DNA of 64,000 nt from Pseudoalteromonas holothuriae (GTDB taxonomy: Bacteria; Pseudomonadota; Gammaproteobacteria; Enterobacterales; Alteromonadaceae), in assembly GCF_945859825.1 (NCBI RefSeq), contig NZ_CAMAPC010000002.1, positions 62,001-126,000 on the forward strand. Reading direction: 5' to 3'. Below the pieces are notes generated by a model, which had not been told where the DNA came from, did no database searches, and worked only from the letters and a program-made list of their open reading frames with translations. Below are positions 27,060-35,875 of the stretch, in pieces; the first letter of the stretch is position 1, and every line of letters starts with the position of its first letter. Made by a program: the position numbers and the translations under genes.

Positions 27060-28739
27060 TTATAAGACTCCTTGGTCAATTTGCTCTGCTAGCCAAGTTG
27101 AGTTGCGCATCGCTAAGGTCATAATAGTTAAAGTGCAATTTTTATGAGGATTGGAGGCAAATACGCCAGCATCCATTACAAATAAGTTGTCACAATCCCA
27201 AGTTTGCCCCCACTGATTGGTGACCGATTCCTTGGCAGAGCTGCCCATTCTAGTGGTGCCGACTTCATGGATGATTTCGCCACCTTTGGAAATAGCCTTT
27301 TCAGCAGGAGGTAATTCGCCCACCTTGGCACCCATAGTTTCAAGAATTTGCTTGGCGGTTTTTAGGCCATGCTCAATCTGTTTTAATTCTCTGTCAGACC
27401 ATTTGAAGTGGAATTTCGCCACAGGGATCCCCCATTTATCTTTGACCTTGTTGTCAATTTCCATATAAGAATCTTTATTAGGTAGCATTTCACCACGCAG
27501 CGCAAAGCCCACGTATGATCCATAGGCATCTCGCACTTGTTGTTTGAGTACGCTGCCATAGCCTTGCTTGTCACCCGATACCCCAGAACCCGGTTGCCTA
27601 AAACCACTGCTTATTTCAAAGTGGTAGCCTCGCGGAAAGTCGAGTTCACCTTTGGCATGGGATTTGTGGCCCCACCATGGAATAAATAGGTGATTGGCGG
27701 TGTGACCATCTTCGTTATAACGTGGGCGGTTTTTTAGCGCAGGAATTTGCGCCCCTAACCAAGCTCCAGTCGAGTCCATAAGATTACGACCAACCTGACC
27801 GCTTGAATTGGCAAGCCCTTTAGGGTGCTTGTTATGTTTTGAATTAAGTAAAATTCGAGCTGATTCACACGCACTGGCGGCTAAAATCACTACGTCGGCA
27901 TGAATCGTTTGTGCTAATGAAGACATTTTATTTACATAGGTAACGCCTGTTACTTTACCTTCATCATTAACGGTGACTGATTTGACCATGGCATCAGTTA
28001 TCACCTCTAAATTCCCAGTGGCTTTTGCCATTGGCAGCAAAGAAGTCGTGGTTTGAAAGGCGGCACCAATTGAACAGCCATGCCCACAAGGGGTAGCGTA
28101 AAAGCACGCGGCTCTATCATCTTTTTTACGTGTTAATACTGCTCTATGCATAGGCACAGCAGCAATGCCCAGCTTTTTTGATGCAGCAGCAACGAGTAAC
28201 TCAGGGATTCTGGGTGCTGGCGGTGGCTGTAATATGCCTGGTGCTGATGGGGGCATGTCGTCATGGTCTGTGTTGGTGCCACAGATACCAACTATATCTT
28301 CAGTTTTATCATACCAAGGGGCGATATCTTGATACTCAAAAGGCCAATCGGCACCATGGCCATCGCGGCTTTTACCTTTAAAGTCATGTTCACTAAAGCG
28401 CAGTGAATATCGGCCCCAGTGGTTAGTTCGCCCACCCAGCATACGCGCACGCCACCAGTAAAAGTCAGTATTTTCTGCATGAGTGTATGGCTCATTCGGT
28501 ACTTGCCAGCCACCATCAACAGTTGCGTCATAAAAGCCAAAGTTTTTGTCTTTGTTACCTGCACCCATCAATGGTGCTTCGCTGTTACGGCGAAACATCG
28601 GGGTTTCTTTTGTTGGTTCATAATTTCTGCCAGCTTCGAGCAGTAGTACTTTATGACCTAATTTAGTGAGCGTATAGGCCGCCATTGCGCCACCTGCGCC
28701 AGATCCCACCACTAAAACCTTATGATCAAATGTTGCCAT
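27060..28739 (-). CDS. GMC family FAD-dependent oxidoreductase (sugar/glycoside dehydrogenase-like large subunit)
   Basis: A 559-residue flavoprotein. FAD-binding VLVVGSGAGGAMAAYTLTKLG is at the N-terminus; LGGRTNHWGRYSLRFSEHD and the C-terminal IHEVGTTRMG and NPHKNCTLTIM contain the active-site His/Asn region. It has no signal peptide, so export would depend on the adjacent Tat-type small subunit. Family relatives oxidise sugar hydroxyls, including C3 of glycosides. No cytochrome c subunit is encoded nearby, so the electron acceptor is unclear. Confidence 0.88.
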   Translation of the reverse strand: MATFDHKVLVVGSGAGGAMAAYTLTKLGHKVLLLEAGRNYEPTKETPMFRRNSEAPLMGAGNKDKNFGFYDATVDGGWQVPNEPYTHAENTDFYWWRARMLGGRTNHWGRYSLRFSEHDFKGKSRDGHGADWPFEYQDIAPWYDKTEDIVGICGTNTDHDDMPPSAPGILQPPPAPRIPELLVAAASKKLGIAAVPMHRAVLTRKKDDRAACFYATPCGHGCSIGAAFQTTTSLLPMAKATGNLEVITDAMVKSVTVNDEGKVTGVTYVNKMSSLAQTIHADVVILAASACESARILLNSKHNKHPKGLANSSGQVGRNLMDSTGAWLGAQIPALKNRPRYNEDGHTANHLFIPWWGHKSHAKGELDFPRGYHFEISSGFRQPGSGVSGDKQGYGSVLKQQVRDAYGSYVGFALRGEMLPNKDSYMEIDNKVKDKWGIPVAKFHFKWSDRELKQIEHGLKTAKQILETMGAKVGELPPAEKAISKGGEIIHEVGTTRMGSSAKESVTNQWGQTWDCDNLFVMDAGVFASNPHKNCTLTIMTLAMRNSTWLAEQIDQGVL

Positions 28740-28741
28740 GG

Positions 28742-29437
28742 TTATAGCTCCTTAATTTTTATATTTTTAAACCACACTTTATCACCATGATCTTGCAGCC
28801 CAATATGGCCTTTCTTACCTTGAGCAAAGCCTTGCCAAGTGGCAAACTTACTATTAGCAACAAGGGTATTCCAGGTACTGCTACCAATCACAATGCTGGT
28901 GGTACTCACGCCGTTTTGCCATACTTCAAGGTGGTCATTGTGCATTTTAATGCGCACATGGTTCCATGATAATGCAGGTTTATGTGCACTACTTGGGGCG
29001 GCAAATAAATCATAAATTGAGCCTGCTAAATGAGAGTCAATTTTGTTATCTGGGTGTTCTTTGTTATCTAAAATTTGTACTTCTGGTGCATGAGAATATA
29101 TGGCATTGCCTGTTTCATCAGCCAATACAAAAATGCCGCTGTTGCCTTTTTTAGCTATTTTCCAATTGAGTTGAAGTTCAAAGTTCTGATACATTTTTTT
29201 TGTTAAAATATCACCCCCACCGCCTTGGGTGAGTGTCATTGCGCCATTTTTTATTTGCCATTGGCTATTGAGCCCTGTGCTTTTAAAGTTGCGCCACTGC
29301 GACATGTCCTTGCCATTAAATAGCAGCTGCCAGCCAGTTTGTTGTTCTTGTTGGCTCAATTGGTTGTCTGTGACACTAGCGCTTGCGGTACAACTGACAG
29401 CCAATGCCACGGTTAGCATTTTTAGGGTGTTGAGCAT
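28742..29437 (-). CDS. DUF1080 (3-keto-disaccharide hydrolase family) protein, secreted
   Basis: The signal peptide ends SCTASA at about residue 19. The 231-residue protein is a single jelly-roll domain: GWQLLFNGKDMSQWRNF at the start, GGGGDILTKKMYQNFELQLNWKIAKKGNSGIFVLADE in the middle and GHIGLQDHGDKVWFKNIKIKEL at the end. The PF06439 family is now described as 3-keto-disaccharide hydrolases. Its stop lies 2 bases from the GMC start, which fits oxidation then hydrolysis of a glycoside. Confidence 0.88.
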   Translation of the reverse strand: MLNTLKMLTVALAVSCTASASVTDNQLSQQEQQTGWQLLFNGKDMSQWRNFKSTGLNSQWQIKNGAMTLTQGGGGDILTKKMYQNFELQLNWKIAKKGNSGIFVLADETGNAIYSHAPEVQILDNKEHPDNKIDSHLAGSIYDLFAAPSSAHKPALSWNHVRIKMHNDHLEVWQNGVSTTSIVIGSSTWNTLVANSKFATWQGFAQGKKGHIGLQDHGDKVWFKNIKIKEL

Positions 29438-29530
29438 AATAGAACCTCATTTGTTCACTATTTACTTGTTGTTATTCATACCAACTTTTAAGTACACTCG
29501 AAATAGAGCGTTTAACTAAGCAAGTTGGCG

Positions 29531-30748
29531 TTACGCATATTTTTCAATGCGCTTATTTTTATTGATATAAAAGTACAGGCCACCAAAGGCGATAATTAGA
29601 ATGAGTGGAAATATTAAAATATTCTCCAGCACGGCTTGTCCGGCGACGAAATCGGATTGCTGTTGGGTTAAATTAGCCGACTGTGCTGCAAGTTTTGCAG
29701 AGTCTATCCAGCCACCAATGATTGGGTTCCACATACTAACTGCAAACATGCCAGCACCGCCGATCAGTGACATACCTAAGGCACCAGTTTTGGGGGTATA
29801 TTCGGCAACACAGCCAAGCATTGTAGGCCAAAAATAGGTCACACCTAGGGCAAACAATATGGCAGCTACATAAATGATTGGGCCTTGAGCTTGGCTCATC
29901 AAGAAAATACCAGAAGTAGCTAACACTGCCGAGCCTAGTAATACCCCAGTCGGGTTAAAGCGATGAATAATTGGTCCTGCAAAGAAACGGCCAAGTGCCA
30001 TAAGGCCGGTGATTAATGCCAGTATCATCATTGGGGAGGCACCCGATGCTCCCAAAATACGTTCAATCCATTGTTGTGTGCCCAGTTCGGTGGTTGCGGT
30101 TAGCGTCATACAACAGACTAAAAATAAATACATTGGCGAGAGTAAGTGCTTGAGGTTGCTCGTGGTGGAGTGTTCTGCTCGGTCAAACTTTGGAAATTGC
30201 GCTTTGAGCATCATCGTGCCGTAAATGAGTGTAGGTACTAAAATTAACGCCACTTGCCATTGCCAGTTTAATCCATATGCCGTCATTGAGTTAGATGCCA
30301 AAGCGCCAATCACAATACCACCGGGAAACCACACATGGAAGCGGTTGAGCATGGTGGTGGTATTTTTTGGATACATTTGAGCGATCAGTGGGTTACAGCC
30401 CGCTTCTACCGATCCGTTGGCAAAACCAATTAAAAAAGTCGAAATCAGTAAACCCCAAAAGCCATCCGCGGTAATGGTCAATCCTAATCCTAAAAAGTGG
30501 CATACAAAAGCCAGCCCAACGAGTTTTTTCGCGCCAATGGCGTTGTAAATTGCGCCGCCCAATATTGTTGCCACGGGAAAGCCCAAAAATGCCATGGCAT
30601 TGACCCAACCAAGTTCAGCACCTGTCAGACCAAACTGCTCGCCTAGTTGTCCTAAAATGCCGGCACGAATAGCAAACGTCATTGACGTTACCACGAGCGC
30701 TAAGCAGCATAGTTGGAAAACTGTGCGATTATAATTATTGTTATTCAT
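29531..30748 (-). CDS. MFS transporter, sugar permease-like
   Basis: A 405-residue protein with twelve predicted transmembrane helices. It has MFS features such as GGAIYNAIGAKKLVGLAF after helix 2 and NRFHVWFPGGIVIGAL in the middle, resembling fucose/glucose-type FHS permeases. It is the only inner-membrane transporter in the carbohydrate operon, so it probably imports the released sugar or keto-sugar. It is separated from the DUF1080 gene by 93 bases. Confidence 0.85.
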   Translation of the reverse strand: MNNNNYNRTVFQLCCLALVVTSMTFAIRAGILGQLGEQFGLTGAELGWVNAMAFLGFPVATILGGAIYNAIGAKKLVGLAFVCHFLGLGLTITADGFWGLLISTFLIGFANGSVEAGCNPLIAQMYPKNTTTMLNRFHVWFPGGIVIGALASNSMTAYGLNWQWQVALILVPTLIYGTMMLKAQFPKFDRAEHSTTSNLKHLLSPMYLFLVCCMTLTATTELGTQQWIERILGASGASPMMILALITGLMALGRFFAGPIIHRFNPTGVLLGSAVLATSGIFLMSQAQGPIIYVAAILFALGVTYFWPTMLGCVAEYTPKTGALGMSLIGGAGMFAVSMWNPIIGGWIDSAKLAAQSANLTQQQSDFVAGQAVLENILIFPLILIIAFGGLYFYINKNKRIEKYA

Positions 30749-30762
30749 GGTCAGTGTCCTGT

Positions 30763-31818
30763 TTATTTTATGCCTAAAATTTGCTTGTTAAGGGCTGAGT
30801 CGGTCACACTGGCGGCAAAATCATCAAAGGCTTTATCTGTGGGTTTGATTAAGTGCTGATTAATAAAATCAACGCCTTCCAGTGCGCCTATTTCGGGGTG
30901 TTTAATGCAACACTCCCACTCCAGTACAGCCCAGCCATCAAAGCCATATTGTGTTAATTTACTGAATATTTGCTTAAAGTCGACTTGACCGTCGCCTAAT
31001 GAGCGAAATCGTCCAGGGCGTTCTTGCCATGGCTGATATCCACCATACACACCACTGCGCCCATTTGGTGTAAATTCAGCATCTTTGACATGAAATGCTT
31101 TGATGCGATCGTGATAGATATCAATAAAGGCCAAGTAATCTAACTGTTGCAGTACAAAATGACTCGGATCGTAGAGAATATTGGCACGAGGGTGATGGTC
31201 AGTTGCATCTAAAAAACGCTCAAAAGTGACTCCATCGTGCAAATCTTCACCTGGGTGAAGCTCATAACATACATCCACACCCACTTCATCAAAGCGATTT
31301 AAAATAGGCAACCAACGCTTTGCAAGCTCTTCAAATCCTTGTTCAACAAGCCCTTGTGGACGTTGTGGCCATGGGTAAAAAGTATGCCATAGCAGTGCCC
31401 CTGAAAAGGTTGCATGACTGGTTAGTCCTAATTTTTCACTGGCGCTGGCTGCTAACATTAGCTGCTCAGTGGCCCATTGTGTTCTGGCTTGTGGTGAACC
31501 ATGTAGCGCATTGGGCGCAAAACCATCAAACATTTGGTCGTAGGCTGGGTGTACTGCAACTAATTGGCCTTGTAAATGGGTCGATAATTCTGAAATAGTA
31601 AGCCCATATTCAGTGGCAATACCCGTTATTTCATCGCAATAATCTTGGCTTTGGGCGGCTGTGTCTAAGTCAAACAATCTAGATTCCCAAGTGGGTATTT
31701 GAATACCTTTGTAACCTAGGCTACTTGCCCACTGGCAAATTGCGTTAAAGTTGTTAAATGGCGGCTCATCGCTGACAAACTGCGCCAGAAAAATAGCGGG
31801 ACCTTTGATTTGCTTCAT
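30763..31818 (-). CDS. Cytoplasmic sugar phosphate isomerase/epimerase family TIM barrel protein
   Basis: The ATG at 31818 (MKQIKGPAIFLAQFV) is chosen because it starts 7 bases after the previous gene's stop; the longer frame would overlap that gene. The 351-residue protein has xylose-isomerase-like motifs with metal ligands: VCYELHPGEDL, ILYDPSHFVLQQLDY, FHVKDAEF and AVLEWECC. It resembles YcjR-type enzymes acting on 3-keto sugars. No signal peptide is present, in contrast to its operon partner at 25416-26294. Confidence 0.86.
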   Translation of the reverse strand: MKQIKGPAIFLAQFVSDEPPFNNFNAICQWASSLGYKGIQIPTWESRLFDLDTAAQSQDYCDEITGIATEYGLTISELSTHLQGQLVAVHPAYDQMFDGFAPNALHGSPQARTQWATEQLMLAASASEKLGLTSHATFSGALLWHTFYPWPQRPQGLVEQGFEELAKRWLPILNRFDEVGVDVCYELHPGEDLHDGVTFERFLDATDHHPRANILYDPSHFVLQQLDYLAFIDIYHDRIKAFHVKDAEFTPNGRSGVYGGYQPWQERPGRFRSLGDGQVDFKQIFSKLTQYGFDGWAVLEWECCIKHPEIGALEGVDFINQHLIKPTDKAFDDFAASVTDSALNKQILGIK

Positions 31819-31825
31819 TATTATT

Positions 31826-32986
31826 TTATCCAATTGTAAAAGGGTGCCACTTAGTGTCTTGTGCACTAGCTACTACCGCGTTTTCTATAAATGCCATACC
31901 CCGCACTGCTTCTTTAATACCGGGTACATCAAAATCTTGGTTTTGCACTGCATTATTTTGGCAGTGTGCTTGAATCATCTCGGCGAAATTGAGATAGATA
32001 TTAGCGAAGGCTTCTAAGTACCCCTCAGGGTGACCTGCAGGTGTACGCGTGGCTTTACTGGCTGCTGGACATAAGTTGCCAACACCTGTGCGAATAAGTT
32101 GTGCAGGGGCATTTTGCTCTCGTAGCCATAAGTTATTAGGCTCCATTTGTGCCCATTCAATGCTGGCCTTTTCGCCATAGATCCTGAGTTTTAAATTGTT
32201 CTCTTCACCGACAGCAATTTGGCTGGCCATTAACACGCCTTTTGCACCATTGTTAAAACGCAATAAGACTGTGCCATCATCATCGAGTGTTCGGCCCGCC
32301 ACGACCGTATTTAAATCAGCGCACAGCGCGTTAACTTCAAGTCCGCTTACATATTCAGCAAGGTTGGCAGCATGTACACCAATATCACCCATGCAGCAGC
32401 TTATACCTGATTTTTTGGCATCTAAACGCCAGCTGGCTTGTTTGCTGGTTTCGTCATTAGTATTGGCAAGCCAACCTTGGCTATATTCAACGACTATTTT
32501 TTTCACTGTGCCCAGCGCACCTGTGGCAATACGGTGGCGGGCTTCCTTTACCATAGGGTAACCCGTATAAGTTTGAGTTAAGCCATATAAACAATGAGTG
32601 TCGCTGAGTTGGTTTTGAAGCATTAAGGCTTGTGCTAAAGTCAGCGTTGCGGGTTTATCACTTAAAACGTGAAAGCCATATTTAATTGCTGCACTGGCGA
32701 TAGGAAAGTGAAGATGATTGGGGGTGACAATAGCTACAAACTGCATACGCTGCGATTGTGGTAGTTGAGCCTCTTCACGAAATAGTGTTTCATAATCATG
32801 GTAACAACGACTAGGGTCTAACCCTAACTGCTGGCCAGTCGATAAGCATTTTTTTGGGTAGCGACTAAAAACCCCAGCAACGAGCTCAATTTGCCCATCT
32901 AATCGTGCGGCAATGCGGTGTATTGCGCCAATAAATGCGCCTTCGCCACCGCCTACCATTGCCATACGGATTTTGTTGTTATCCAT
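31826..32986 (-). CDS. Gfo/Idh/MocA family NAD(P)-dependent oxidoreductase
   Basis: The ATG at 32986 (MDNNKIRMAMVGGGEG) has GGAG 8 bases upstream and is preferred to a far-upstream in-frame start. The 386-residue protein has the Rossmann motif MVGGGEGAFIGAIHR, the signature DKPATLTLAQA (an EKP-type lysine) and a C-terminal substrate domain with CCMGDIGVHAANLAEYV. The family oxidises or reduces sugar hydroxyls. First gene of the operon; it could interconvert 3-keto and hydroxy sugars inside the cell. Confidence 0.88.
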   Translation of the reverse strand: MDNNKIRMAMVGGGEGAFIGAIHRIAARLDGQIELVAGVFSRYPKKCLSTGQQLGLDPSRCYHDYETLFREEAQLPQSQRMQFVAIVTPNHLHFPIASAAIKYGFHVLSDKPATLTLAQALMLQNQLSDTHCLYGLTQTYTGYPMVKEARHRIATGALGTVKKIVVEYSQGWLANTNDETSKQASWRLDAKKSGISCCMGDIGVHAANLAEYVSGLEVNALCADLNTVVAGRTLDDDGTVLLRFNNGAKGVLMASQIAVGEENNLKLRIYGEKASIEWAQMEPNNLWLREQNAPAQLIRTGVGNLCPAASKATRTPAGHPEGYLEAFANIYLNFAEMIQAHCQNNAVQNQDFDVPGIKEAVRGMAFIENAVVASAQDTKWHPFTIG

Positions 32987-33074
32987 TATTAAGCTCCGAG
33001 AGTGATTAAAATCAAATAATCTGATGTTATTGATAATAGGTAACTCAGGTGCATAAGTGATAATATAATATCGG

Positions 33075-33105
33075 TTGACAATGCAACAAAATCGGCGTTT
33101 ATAAT
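33075..33105 (+). promoter_or_regulatory. Candidate promoter of the PAS-AraC regulator gene
   Basis: Exact TTGACA (33075-33080) and TATAAT (33100-33105) boxes occur with a long 19-base spacer, 38 bases before the start codon. The -35 box lies in the shared divergent region, where regulator binding could affect both directions. Confidence 0.55.
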
Positions 33106-33142
33106 AAACTTTGCATCTAGTATAAAAGGTCAAAAAAGTCAT

Positions 33143-33883
33143 ATGCACGAGCAAACAATATTAAATAAAGCGGGAGTAAATCAGCTTATTGCAGCGTTTG
33201 ACTTGATCCCTGACATTCTCTTTTGGGTCAAAGACACAGACAGTAAAATTGTTTATGCGAATCAGCATTTCGTAGAGCATCAAGGCTATAAAACCCTTGA
33301 GCAAATTTTACTTAAAACCGACTTTGACTTCTCACCCCAGCATTTGGCTTTTCAATATGTTAATGATGACAAAAGAGTAATGGACGGGTTTATGGTGACC
33401 GATAGGTTTGAATTAAATCAAACCAGCAGTGGTGACTTGGCTTGGTTTTCTACCTCAAAAAAAGTATTGTTGGATACACAAAATAAAATTATCGGTACTT
33501 ACGGCGTCACTCGCCACCTGACTAAAACTTCTCAAGCTTTATCTCATGTACGTGCGATTGAAGCGCCGGTTGAATATATCCGTGCGCACTATCATCGTCA
33601 TATTAGTATTGAGGAACTGGCGCAATTGGCGCATTTGTCAGTAAGTGCCCTAGAACGCCGTTTTAAAAAGCATCTGGCCAAAACGCCCAATCAGTTTATT
33701 AACGAAATAAGGTTAGAAAACGCGCGTAAGTTACTGGTTGAAACCCGTCTTCCTGTTTCGCAGGTGGCTTATCAGTGTGGCTTTTCTGAGCCGAGCTATT
33801 TTAGTAAACAGTTTCGACGCTTATTTGGTGAAATACCGTCACAATTACGTAAAGAGTTACGTAAAGAATTGACGTCGAGCTAA
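33143..33883 (+). CDS. AraC family transcriptional regulator with N-terminal PAS domain
   Basis: A 246-residue protein. Residues of about 10-130 form a PAS fold (FDLIPDILFWVKDTDSKIVYANQHF, ending IIGTYGVTRHLT). Residues of about 145-240 contain the double helix-turn-helix with ISIEELAQLAHLSVSALERRFKKHL and SQVAYQCGFSEPSYFSKQFRRLFGEIPSQ. It diverges from the seven-gene carbohydrate operon and probably controls it. The ligand of the PAS domain is unknown. Its 3' end overlaps the convergent kinase gene by 27 bases. Confidence 0.9.
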   Translation: MHEQTILNKAGVNQLIAAFDLIPDILFWVKDTDSKIVYANQHFVEHQGYKTLEQILLKTDFDFSPQHLAFQYVNDDKRVMDGFMVTDRFELNQTSSGDLAWFSTSKKVLLDTQNKIIGTYGVTRHLTKTSQALSHVRAIEAPVEYIRAHYHRHISIEELAQLAHLSVSALERRFKKHLAKTPNQFINEIRLENARKLLVETRLPVSQVAYQCGFSEPSYFSKQFRRLFGEIPSQLRKELRKELTSS

Positions 33884-34729
33884 TTGCGCCGCAGCGGCTT
33901 CTGGTGTCATAGCAGGTGTCACTAAACTACTTTGATAGTTGCGGTGTATCCATGATCTAATCGGTACAGCCACGCCACCGATTAGCGCGACTTTATCTAC
34001 CCCTAAGTCTTGTAATTGTTTTATATAGCGCTCAACAAAATGTGCGGCGCTGCTGAGAATATGCTTAGCGTATGGGTCGTTAGGATAAGTAAATACTAAC
34101 CTAGCAAATTGTGCAAAGTAGCAAGGTGGCGCATGCAGGGTTAACGCCACTAATTGCTCGGTATGTTGGCATTTTACTTGGTTGAGAAAGGCTTCAATTA
34201 GTGTACTGGTAGGAGATAATTTATCGAGCACTTCAATGGCTGTTTTGACTAAATTTAGCCCAATCCAGCCGCCGCTTGCGCCATCACTGAGCAACAAACC
34301 ATAGCCGCCAAACTCGTTGCATTGACCATTTTTAAGTAACCCCGCACAAAAACCAGTACCAAGAATTATTACACCCCCATCTTGGCCTTGATGTGCGCCT
34401 GCACAAGCAATATGTATATCAGTTGTAAAAGTAAAATCAGCAAACGGGTGTTGCCACTGGGCCATGGTGGCTATTGCATTGTGTATGTTAGCCCCGGCAA
34501 AGCCGGCATATACGTGAAGGTTTGCCAGCGCATTGGTTGGTAATTGTGCATTTGTCAGCGCTGTCATTGTGGCGTTCAAAATTGATGATTGCGCCTGAGT
34601 TGTTGACGTCGCTATGTTGGCAGGGCCGCTTGTTGCTTCTGCTAGTTGTTGTCCATTGCCATTTTCAAGGCGCACTTTACATTTTGTGCCACCGCCATCA
34701 ATACCTAAAAATAAGGTGTTTTCAGTCAT
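33857..34729 (-). CDS. BadF/BadG-type ATPase, N-acetylglucosamine/glucosamine kinase-like
   Basis: The ATG at 34729 (MTENTLFLGIDGGGTKCKVRL) has AGGAAG just upstream and is preferred over an in-frame start inside cutC. The 290-residue protein shows the ASKHA phosphate loop GIDGGGTK, SGPANI, ILGTGFCAG and LLSDGASGGWIGLNL, as in amino-sugar kinases of this family. It probably phosphorylates a sugar released by the locus. It forms a two-gene unit with cutC. Confidence 0.83.
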   Translation of the reverse strand: MTENTLFLGIDGGGTKCKVRLENGNGQQLAEATSGPANIATSTTQAQSSILNATMTALTNAQLPTNALANLHVYAGFAGANIHNAIATMAQWQHPFADFTFTTDIHIACAGAHQGQDGGVIILGTGFCAGLLKNGQCNEFGGYGLLLSDGASGGWIGLNLVKTAIEVLDKLSPTSTLIEAFLNQVKCQHTEQLVALTLHAPPCYFAQFARLVFTYPNDPYAKHILSSAAHFVERYIKQLQDLGVDKVALIGGVAVPIRSWIHRNYQSSLVTPAMTPEAAAAQLARRQFFT

Positions 34730-34748
34730 TATTCTTCCTGCTTTGTGG

Positions 34749-35483
34749 TTAGTTTTTTGCAAGTATGGTCTGAACTTTAGTTGGGCATACTTCGCCATTC
34801 GTGTTGTGAACACCTGAGTGAGTATGCAGCGACATTGCACCAAACTCACTTAAATGCCAAAGTGCCTCAGCGCTTTGAGTACACACACCACCACCAATAA
34901 CGACCTCTATTTGGCCATTGAGTTGTGTCAATAAACGTGCAAGTTGGGCTTGGTTTTGGTATGCACTTTGACCACTTTGCCAACAACTGCCTGCACTTAG
35001 AACACGCGTAACGTCGAGCGCTATTAAGGTATCTGTTGCGCGTTGCCAGTGTTTTAGAGCATCAAAAGCACGGTGAAATGTGACTGTAAGCCCTAAAGAC
35101 TTGGCAGTTAAAATTAATTGCTTAGATGCATGTTCAGCAATATTGCCGTACTTATCCACAAAACCAAGTGCAATGCCAGTTGCCCCGTCTGCTGCGATGC
35201 GTTGTAAGTCTAGCTGAAGCTGATAAAGCATGGAACCGTCAATAAAAAAATGACTATCGCTACGTAGCATCACAATACACTCACCAAAGGACGGGAGTTG
35301 CCGAGCTACACATTGGATTGCTGCACTAGATGGACAAAGTCCACCCAGATGTAATGCACTGCATAACTCAATTCTTGTTGCGCCAGATGCAAAAGTAGTG
35401 TGTGTATTACGTTTGAGTAAATTAAGGTCATCACTGCTTAAGCAGATTTCCAGTTTTTTACCTAAATTCATTGCTGGGTTCAT
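34749..35483 (-). CDS. cutC: CutC family protein
   Basis: A 244-residue TIM-barrel protein with CutC family motifs GATRIELCSALHLGGLCPS, GIALGFVDKYGNI, TFHRAFDAL, RVLSAGSCWQSG and VIGGGVC. The family is traditionally called copper homeostasis, but that role is weakly supported in bacteria. Placement immediately upstream of a sugar kinase and divergent from a carbohydrate-type TonB receptor suggests a sugar-related function here. Confidence 0.88.
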   Translation of the reverse strand: MNPAMNLGKKLEICLSSDDLNLLKRNTHTTFASGATRIELCSALHLGGLCPSSAAIQCVARQLPSFGECIVMLRSDSHFFIDGSMLYQLQLDLQRIAADGATGIALGFVDKYGNIAEHASKQLILTAKSLGLTVTFHRAFDALKHWQRATDTLIALDVTRVLSAGSCWQSGQSAYQNQAQLARLLTQLNGQIEVVIGGGVCTQSAEALWHLSEFGAMSLHTHSGVHNTNGEVCPTKVQTILAKN

Positions 35484-35875
35484 AGCATATTCTCACATTT
35501 GAATAACTTAAGTGTTTTAATTTAAATGATTTAAATAATTAATTTTTTCAATTAAGTTTTTAAATTCAAATGATTAAGGTGTTTTAATGTGCTTTTATTA
35601 AAAATTAAAGCCAAGTTTTAAAGTGATATAGACTATAAAGGAAATAAAAATAAATTGGACCTTTTTTAAGCTGAACGCCGATTTTGTTTTAGTGTAAACC
35701 GAAATTCTATTATCACTTTTTGTGGTGCACTCCTATTCTGAACGAGTATTGGATACCAATTAAACAAAACAATTAACCCTTAAAAGGAAATAAAAACGGG
35801 TTGCAACACAGTGATGCGTCATAGCGTGTTAATCGAACTATGACTTTATAAATTATAAAAATACTGGAGATAGGA
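35484..35875. promoter_or_regulatory. Divergent regulatory region of cutC-kinase and the TonB-dependent receptor
   Basis: No gene is visible. The cutC-proximal half is very AT-rich and contains two similar direct repeats, CTTAAGTGTTTTAAT (35507-35521) and ATTAAGGTGTTTTAAT (35573-35588), a possible regulator-binding pair. The receptor has a long leader ending in GGAGATAGGA before its ATG. Confidence 0.45.
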
